Source of the DNA: Candidatus Paralachnospira sangeri
GTDB taxonomy: Bacteria > Bacillota > Clostridia > Lachnospirales > Lachnospiraceae
Length of the DNA stretch: 47,929 nucleotides
Direction: 5' to 3'
Assembly: GCA_904397815.1 (NCBI GenBank)
Contig: CAJFOT010000130.1
Span: 1-47,929, forward strand
In this document: piece by piece, positions 42,994-47,929 of the stretch
Layout of the letters: each line of letters begins with the position of its first letter
Numbering within the stretch: position 1 is the stretch's first letter
The notes under the pieces: model-generated
What the model was told of the DNA's origin: nothing
What the model saw: only the letters and a program-made list of their open reading frames with translations
Database searches by the model: none
Made by a program: the position numbers and the translations under genes

Positions 42994-43096
42994 AAATGAA
43001 AACCTCCTGTCTGATTTTTGCGTCTGATTCAGAAAAATTGCTGAAAACAGACTGCTTAAACCAATGTTTTTAAGAATAATATCAGAACATAGCGAT

Positions 43097-43135
43097 AAAA
43101 TATTGCAAAATATTGACTTCCTTTATACAATATTG
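43097..43135 (+). promoter_or_regulatory. Three helically phased AATATTG repeats upstream of the AraC-type gene
   Basis: AATATTG occurs at 43099-43105, 43109-43115 and 43129-43135, that is with 10- and 20-base periods. The second copy runs into a TTGACT (-35 like) at 43113-43118; TATGTA lies 18 bases further. The site is between the SDR and the AraC-type gene and could be where the latter binds. Confidence 0.5.
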
Positions 43136-43189
43136 GTATGTATAAAAACTGGAGTGTTCATTTTATGACAGAAACTGAGGTGTGCAAAT

Positions 43190-43936
43190 ATGACAGAAGG
43201 GGGACTGTTCGCGCGTCTGGACGATCCGGCTGCGCTGGAGCAGATTCAGGAGGATGAACAGCTGATACAGAAGCTGTGTGCCTGCGTACGGGCCGGGGAT
43301 ATGGCAACCATGGAAGCCCTGGTCTGGCAGACCGGGAGCGGCGGCCAGCATGGCGCGTTTGGTGCTACGCCGCTGCGGCACATGCGGAATCTGGTGATCA
43401 TTCTGACGCATAATCTGAAAACAGCGGCCATTCAGGGCGGCGCCGGACATATCAGATGCAGTCAGATGGAAGAGGATTTTGTGAGGCGGGTTGAGTCCTG
43501 TCGGAGTGTAACGCAGGTCCGGATGCTGGCAGATGAGGTGAAGCGGCAATTCTGCCGGCTGGTTTACAGTCAGAAGGATGCCGGTTTCCGGGATCCGCTG
43601 CTGCGCAGAGCTGCCGGGTATATCGCCGATCACTGTACGGAAAAAATCAGCCTGACCCAGGTGGCAGCGGCTGTGGGTTTATCCAGGGAATATTTCTGCC
43701 GGACATTTTATGCCCGGACAGGGCAGCATCTGACTGCCTATATTCAGGCAGTCAAGATCCGCTGCGCAAAGAAGATGCTGGAGGAAACGGACGCGAGCCT
43801 GGCAGAAATCGCCGCCTTTTTATCTTTCAGCTCCCAGAGCTATTTCCAGAATGTCTTCCGCCGGGTGGAAGGGTGCAGTCCGGGTGTTTATCGGAAAAAC
43901 GCCAGATTGGGAGGGGTCGGGAGAAGGGGAGGATAA
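43190..43936 (+). CDS. AraC-family transcriptional regulator
   Basis: 248 residues. The C-terminal AraC DNA-binding domain is clear: I-S-L-T-Q-V-A-A-A-V-G-L-S-R-E-Y-F-C-R-T-F-Y (first helix-turn-helix) and L-A-E-I-A-A-F-L-S-F-S-S-Q-S-Y-F-Q-N-V-F-R-R (second). The 140-residue N-terminal part has no recognised sensor. It resembles YesN-type regulators without a receiver. The ribosome site is weak (ACTGAGGTGTG). It converges on the MFS gene with only five bases between stops. Confidence 0.86.
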   Translation: MTEGGLFARLDDPAALEQIQEDEQLIQKLCACVRAGDMATMEALVWQTGSGGQHGAFGATPLRHMRNLVIILTHNLKTAAIQGGAGHIRCSQMEEDFVRRVESCRSVTQVRMLADEVKRQFCRLVYSQKDAGFRDPLLRRAAGYIADHCTEKISLTQVAAAVGLSREYFCRTFYARTGQHLTAYIQAVKIRCAKKMLEETDASLAEIAAFLSFSSQSYFQNVFRRVEGCSPGVYRKNARLGGVGRRGG

Positions 43937-43941
43937 GCTGT

Positions 43942-45132
43942 TTATTCTGCTTGCGCTTCTTTTTTTCTACCGAACATCAGGGCTGCCCACAAGGCACAGA
44001 TACCACAGATTACAGCGCCCATGATGAAGTTTGCTGTCATGCTGCCGCCGATCAAGGATGCCAGGTCATTGATGATATAGGTGGTGAGGAATGCGGCGAC
44101 GCCGGTGCAGCCGAAATAAATGGAGGAGCCAATGGATCGCTGGCTGGGGCTCAGATGGAGCGCCACCTGCTGCATACAAAAAGTAGAAGAAAATGTGGCG
44201 CCATAGCCGGTCAGCACTGCGCCTGCAAAGGCGCCTGCCAGTGAGTTAGTGACGAAAGCGGTAATCAGCAGTCCGGCTGCAGCCAGCAGGTATACAGCCG
44301 CTGACGCCATCCCTTTAAAAGCCTTTGACCACCAGCGGAAGGTGAGGCCGCCCAGGACACCGCCCAGGGTATATACACTGGTGACCAGTCCGGCCTGGGC
44401 GGAGGTGCCCAGCTGGTATACATTTACGATATAATTGGAAATATTCAGGCTGAAGACATATTGCCCCAGATAGAATACACTGCCCAGCAGTGAGATCACC
44501 CATATGACGCCGGGAATCCGGGCCTTTTCTTTCTGTTCTCCGCTCCGGGAAGCGGCTGCCTGCCGGGCCTCTTCCGGCATTTCAGGTGTCAGCGTCGCCG
44601 CGACGATAATGATCGGGATGAAAACCAGGTAAACCAGATAGGCATTCTGCCACCGGCTGACTGCCAGCACGCCGGCGACGGCTGTCAGCAGCATAGAGCC
44701 TACATTGCGGATGGAATTGTTGATGCCCATCTGGCTGCCGATTTTCTCCCGGGGCATGTGAAGGGACACGATGGTTCCGGTCATGACGCTGTTGCACCCC
44801 ATTCCGATGCCCAGAAGGACGACTCCCATGATCAGCAGGGAAAAGGGAGCTGTGCCGCCGCCGAAATACATAATGATTCCGCAGGCAAACATACAGACCA
44901 TGCCGAAGGTGACGATCAGCCGGTGGGAAACTCTGTTGGCGATAAATCCGACCAGGAAGGAAACCGCCGTACTGACCAGTGACGGTATGGTCATCAGCAA
45001 CGCTACTGTGGAAGGCGCGACAGTGGGATATGCCTGCATAATGTATGCCAGCACTGTGGTAGTTACCAGCAGAATCATGGTAGGAAACATAGTATAGCCG
45101 GTGGAAATGGCTGCTTTCTTTTCGTTTGTCAT
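43942..45132 (-). CDS. Major facilitator superfamily transporter
   Basis: 396 residues, about twelve transmembrane helices. After TM2 an A-N-R-V-S-H-R motif occupies the place of the MFS loop 2-3 signature. G-x-G-x-G-x-x-S-V-M-T appears in TM4, and the central loop after TM6 is basic and Ala-rich. The ribosome site is AAGGGGGAA. It lies just downstream of the second MtaA-like gene on the same strand (33 bases between them), so it may import the compound that enzyme uses. Confidence 0.85.
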   Translation of the reverse strand: MTNEKKAAISTGYTMFPTMILLVTTTVLAYIMQAYPTVAPSTVALLMTIPSLVSTAVSFLVGFIANRVSHRLIVTFGMVCMFACGIIMYFGGGTAPFSLLIMGVVLLGIGMGCNSVMTGTIVSLHMPREKIGSQMGINNSIRNVGSMLLTAVAGVLAVSRWQNAYLVYLVFIPIIIVAATLTPEMPEEARQAAASRSGEQKEKARIPGVIWVISLLGSVFYLGQYVFSLNISNYIVNVYQLGTSAQAGLVTSVYTLGGVLGGLTFRWWSKAFKGMASAAVYLLAAAGLLITAFVTNSLAGAFAGAVLTGYGATFSSTFCMQQVALHLSPSQRSIGSSIYFGCTGVAAFLTTYIINDLASLIGGSMTANFIMGAVICGICALWAALMFGRKKEAQAE

Positions 45133-45165
45133 CTTTGATATTCCCCCTTATCTCTTCGCTTTTTT

Positions 45166-46284
45166 CTACATGTCCTGATAGATTTTCCGTGAGGCGGCGT
45201 AGAATCCTTTCCGGTAAGCCGGCGTCAGTGCCTTCGAGGGGCTCCAGTAATTGTAATATACAGGAACGCCGGGGCGGCACAGCTTCTGAGCAAATCGGCA
45301 TCCGGCCTGATACTGCTCTTCCTCGGACTGTCCGGCAGGGTCATAGTCATCCTGTACCATGATGGTGATCTGACCGCCATATTGTTCTGCCAGCGCCACG
45401 GTGTCATTGATGTCGCTCTGGGCTGTCCAGATATCCCAGCCTGCCTCGATATAGCAGGGCACCATGATGGCATTGCAGCCGCAGGAGTGAATTTCTGCCG
45501 CCATGCCTCTCTCATGGATTTTTGCGGTAAGCTGCTTCATATGGGGAACCAGCATCTTTCTGGCAGTTTCCGGGCTGAAGAAGGGCGCTCTCTGGGTGCC
45601 CCAGTCATCGTGAATCTGAATGCCGGATACACCTTCGCCGTAGGTGTCGGCGATTTTATCCACCAGATAGCAGTACAGCTCTGTCGTTTTATCCAGAATT
45701 TCATGGACTGCCGCCTGCTGCTCCTCATCGATCAGCGCAACGGCAGCATTCTGCACCTCCATAAAAGAGATCAGGCGCTCATACCAGCAGCCGGTGAACA
45801 TGACCATTACATAGGCTTTGTCCCTGGCCAGAAATTCCCGGTTGTCCCGGGCGGACTGTTCCCATCCCCAGCTGTCAATTTCTTCCTTTGTAGGGAATTT
45901 CAGCACTTGCTTCCAGTCGTTGGCGTCTTCCATCAGCGGATGGCCGGGACGAACCATAGAACCGCGGACCTGGGGCACCCATTCCCATTTTACCCCGAAC
46001 ATATCATAACCGCCGTATTCTGTCTCAGGAACAGGCGGCAGCGCGTCAACGACAGAGCCGCGAGCCACATTGTCAGGGATAATACGGGGCGCAAAAATAG
46101 ATCCCTCTATGCCGGTCAGGGCCCATATGGGTTTCCTGTCTTTGTAAGCCTGTTTATAGGCAGTTTTACAGTCACAGGGATAACGGAACACGTCGATTCC
46201 GGGAGCCTGAGGCGGCATATAAAACAGCCGGTCCTGGCGTACCGGGATCAGTTCTTTTTCATCAAATGGATATGCTGTCATCAT
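45166..46284 (-). CDS. Uroporphyrinogen decarboxylase-fold (MtaA-like) protein, second
   Basis: About 372 residues from the first ATG of a tandem pair (46284), which follows GGAGG. The zinc-type motif is A-E-I-H266-S-C268-G-C-N-A, matching the methyltransferase branch of the URO-D fold. The I-H-D-D-W-G-T-Q segment just before it recalls the substrate loop of these proteins. It is more distant from the copy at 4724 than a recent duplicate would be. It forms an apparent unit with the MFS transporter downstream and with the PucR-type regulator upstream. The methyl donor is unknown. Confidence 0.78.
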   Translation of the reverse strand: MMTAYPFDEKELIPVRQDRLFYMPPQAPGIDVFRYPCDCKTAYKQAYKDRKPIWALTGIEGSIFAPRIIPDNVARGSVVDALPPVPETEYGGYDMFGVKWEWVPQVRGSMVRPGHPLMEDANDWKQVLKFPTKEEIDSWGWEQSARDNREFLARDKAYVMVMFTGCWYERLISFMEVQNAAVALIDEEQQAAVHEILDKTTELYCYLVDKIADTYGEGVSGIQIHDDWGTQRAPFFSPETARKMLVPHMKQLTAKIHERGMAAEIHSCGCNAIMVPCYIEAGWDIWTAQSDINDTVALAEQYGGQITIMVQDDYDPAGQSEEEQYQAGCRFAQKLCRPGVPVYYNYWSPSKALTPAYRKGFYAASRKIYQDM

Positions 46285-46371
46285 AGAATACCTCCTTCTT
46301 TCTGTTATTAACAGCATAGACTGTCGGAGGCAAAAAAGCAGTGTTTACGATGACCATTCTGGAAACTTTTC

Positions 46372-46401
46372 AAAAAAATTGACTGTGCAATATGCACAGT
46401 C
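46372..46401 (-). terminator. Terminator of the second PucR-type gene
   Basis: GACTGTGCA and TGCACAGTC pair around a three-base loop; on the minus strand a seven-T run follows. The stem touches the stop codon of the gene at 46400. Confidence 0.88.
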
Positions 46402-47857
46402 AGATGAAATTAGACAGGAGAATATAGAGGCGCTCCGTTGGATCATCCAGGTTTATATCGGCGATTTCCTGTATTTTTTCGATCCGGTTGGACAGAGTAT
46501 TCCGGTGGATGAACAGCAGGCGGGCAGTTTCCGTCAGATTCCGTTCATTCTCCAGATAGGTGATCAGGGTTTTGCACAGCTCGCTTCCCTTTTCCTGGTC
46601 GTAGTTTTTCAGCTTTTCAATCGCGGGGTGTGTGAAACCCAGGTCGTGATTCAGGCCGCGCAGCTGATAGAGCAGGTAGGGAAAAATCAAATCCCTGGCG
46701 TCCCGGACCTCTGCCCGTCCGCCGCATTGCTCCAGGGCAAATACTGCCTGCTTGTACTTTACCGGAATCTCATAGAGTTGATAGAGGGGCAGAGAGATGC
46801 CGATGCTGCCTGATTTCCTGAAAAAAGCATTCAGCCCGTCCAGGAAACGGCTTCGGTCTCTTTCTGACAGGAGGATAACCACCTCATTCTTCCACGGGAC
46901 GGAAATATTCGGCACCGGTATATTCTGCAGCTCATGGGAATACCACTGGCGCGCGACAGCAGTCTGATTGTTCAGGTCACGGGTGGCAGCCAGAAGCCAG
47001 GGACGCTGAATATCCCGTTTTTGAACCGCAAAATCCAGTACATCCAGAGTGTTTTCCTTCGGTTCTCCTGCCAGAAGCTGCTGCATGGCAACTGTGGTGG
47101 AAAGCAGGCTCTGGCGCCGGTGATTCTTCTCTTCCAGCAGGACAGCCTGCTGGATGGCATCCCGCACATGGCGGACGATCAGACAGTCGCCCCGGGTCAG
47201 GGGTTTCTCCAGCTCTTTGACAGACATGACGGCGACATATTCCCGGTCAATACGGATATAGCAGATGATGCTGTTCTTTCCGTCAGACATGGCATACAAA
47301 GCCGGTTCGGCGGTATAGTCAGCGACAGGACTGCCTGTTCTGAGGGAGACCGGGCTGCTCATCACATCCGATGACAGCCGCCGGGTTCTTCTGATCTGTT
47401 CCCAGACATCGCTGGAAATATCCTGATTCAGAGCTGTGCTCAGCTCGATCAGATTGCCCTGCATATCGATCATGCCCACACTGGCATGGAGAACATCAGC
47501 GCAGGCATTGATGATATGGTTCAGAGACTGGTCGGAGGAGATGCTGTTGTGAAGACGGGCTTCCCAGGCATTGAAATAATCCATACATCGGAGCACTTCA
47601 TTGATGACAGTCTCCAGGCTCTGGCCGCTGACCAGGATGATATCATAAGTATTGCAGAGCATAATGGTATTCTGATACCGGGCGCTGTCGAATACTTCAG
47701 ATCCATTTCCCACATAGACATAGTTTTTCAGGATTTCCGGCAGCTCACCGGCGAAGAAGCGGACGCCCTCGATGAGGGCGATGCCGTCCTCTATGTGGGC
47801 CTGGGTGTCAAATTGACGGGAAATCCAGTCATTCAGGATATACATATTTAAAAACAT
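46400..47857 (-). CDS. PucR/CdaR-family transcriptional regulator, second
   Basis: 485 residues. The C-terminal helix-turn-helix (N-L-T-E-T-A-R-L-L-F-I-H-R-N-T-L, then R-I-E-K-I) is the PucR type. The first 400 residues include a PucR_N-like sensor and a degenerate GGDEF-like region. The ATG at 47857 follows AGGAGG with a long 12-base spacing; a second ATG (residue 5) may be used. It lies upstream of the second MtaA-like gene on the same strand but is separated from it by its own terminator. Confidence 0.82.
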   Translation of the reverse strand: MFLNMYILNDWISRQFDTQAHIEDGIALIEGVRFFAGELPEILKNYVYVGNGSEVFDSARYQNTIMLCNTYDIILVSGQSLETVINEVLRCMDYFNAWEARLHNSISSDQSLNHIINACADVLHASVGMIDMQGNLIELSTALNQDISSDVWEQIRRTRRLSSDVMSSPVSLRTGSPVADYTAEPALYAMSDGKNSIICYIRIDREYVAVMSVKELEKPLTRGDCLIVRHVRDAIQQAVLLEEKNHRRQSLLSTTVAMQQLLAGEPKENTLDVLDFAVQKRDIQRPWLLAATRDLNNQTAVARQWYSHELQNIPVPNISVPWKNEVVILLSERDRSRFLDGLNAFFRKSGSIGISLPLYQLYEIPVKYKQAVFALEQCGGRAEVRDARDLIFPYLLYQLRGLNHDLGFTHPAIEKLKNYDQEKGSELCKTLITYLENERNLTETARLLFIHRNTLSNRIEKIQEIADINLDDPTERLYILLSNFI

Positions 47858-47886
47858 GGCGGGAGAATGCCTCCTTTCCTGCCCAC

Positions 47887-47914
47887 ATTATATGATTCCT
47901 TCCGTGTAAGGCAA
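47887..47914 (-). promoter_or_regulatory. Promoter of the second PucR-type gene
   Basis: Minus strand TTGCCT (47909-47914), 16-base spacer, TATAAT (47887-47892), about 30 bases before the start codon. Confidence 0.7.
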
Positions 47915-47929
47915 TTATAAACTATAACA

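Overview
The window looks like chromosomal DNA from a gut-type member of the Clostridia, most likely a Lachnospiraceae species. Pointers are AGGAGG-type ribosome binding sites, moderate GC, a T-box leader, a single-chain purine enzyme PurL, a LanFEG-type immunity operon and several MtaA-like uroporphyrinogen-decarboxylase-fold genes paired with PucR/CdaR regulators. No rRNA, tRNA, CRISPR array or intact transposase was seen.

Layout. 1-730: the tail of an unknown gene (perhaps a large serine recombinase) abuts a 5'-truncated XRE-type membrane regulator, which suggests the edge of an integrated element. 762-3008: a CstA-family transporter (minus strand) behind a strong promoter and a T-box leader. 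3020-5758: a PucR/CdaR regulator divergent from an MtaA-like methyltransferase-fold protein. 5785-8994: a LURP-one protein, a CPBP protease, YaaA and an odd sigma-like protein without region 4. 9187-12936: PurL. 13232-20652: a probable operon of a FolC-chorismate mutase-prephenate dehydratase fusion, a DUF815 ATPase, Ppx/GppA and Ppk1. 20888-22141: an acquired-looking DUF4143 ATPase with its own operator-like repeats. 22209-26865: two LysR regulators, two paralogous aldo/keto reductases sharing one promoter architecture, and a decayed third reductase. 26886-30537: a redox operon (MerR-like protein, flavodoxin lipoprotein, reductase-ferredoxin, DUF4405 membrane protein, cupin). 30773-31430: an AT-rich MNT/HEPN pair. 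31784-36038: LanF-E-G transporter with its two-component system. 36065-36771: two large structured elements in inverted orientation. 36894-42207: a type 4 uracil-DNA glycosylase, a PD-(D/E)XK-like protein, a WYL-like/SF1 helicase/nuclease fusion and a GNAT. 42223-47857: an SDR, an AraC regulator, an MFS transporter, a second MtaA-like protein and a second PucR regulator.

The strongest candidate for something undescribed is the pair of elements at 36065-36376 and 36476-36771. Each has a perfect or near-perfect basal helix of 54-61 bp, the same internal-loop motifs, and an apical hairpin with a conserved CTGAT loop and compensatory base changes. Their basal helices have unrelated sequences. They look like two members of a structured RNA (or foldback DNA) family, on opposite strands. 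Other notable items are the FolC-AroQ-PheA fusion, the helicase/nuclease locus, the T-box upstream of cstA, and the exactly spaced LysR promoter copies.
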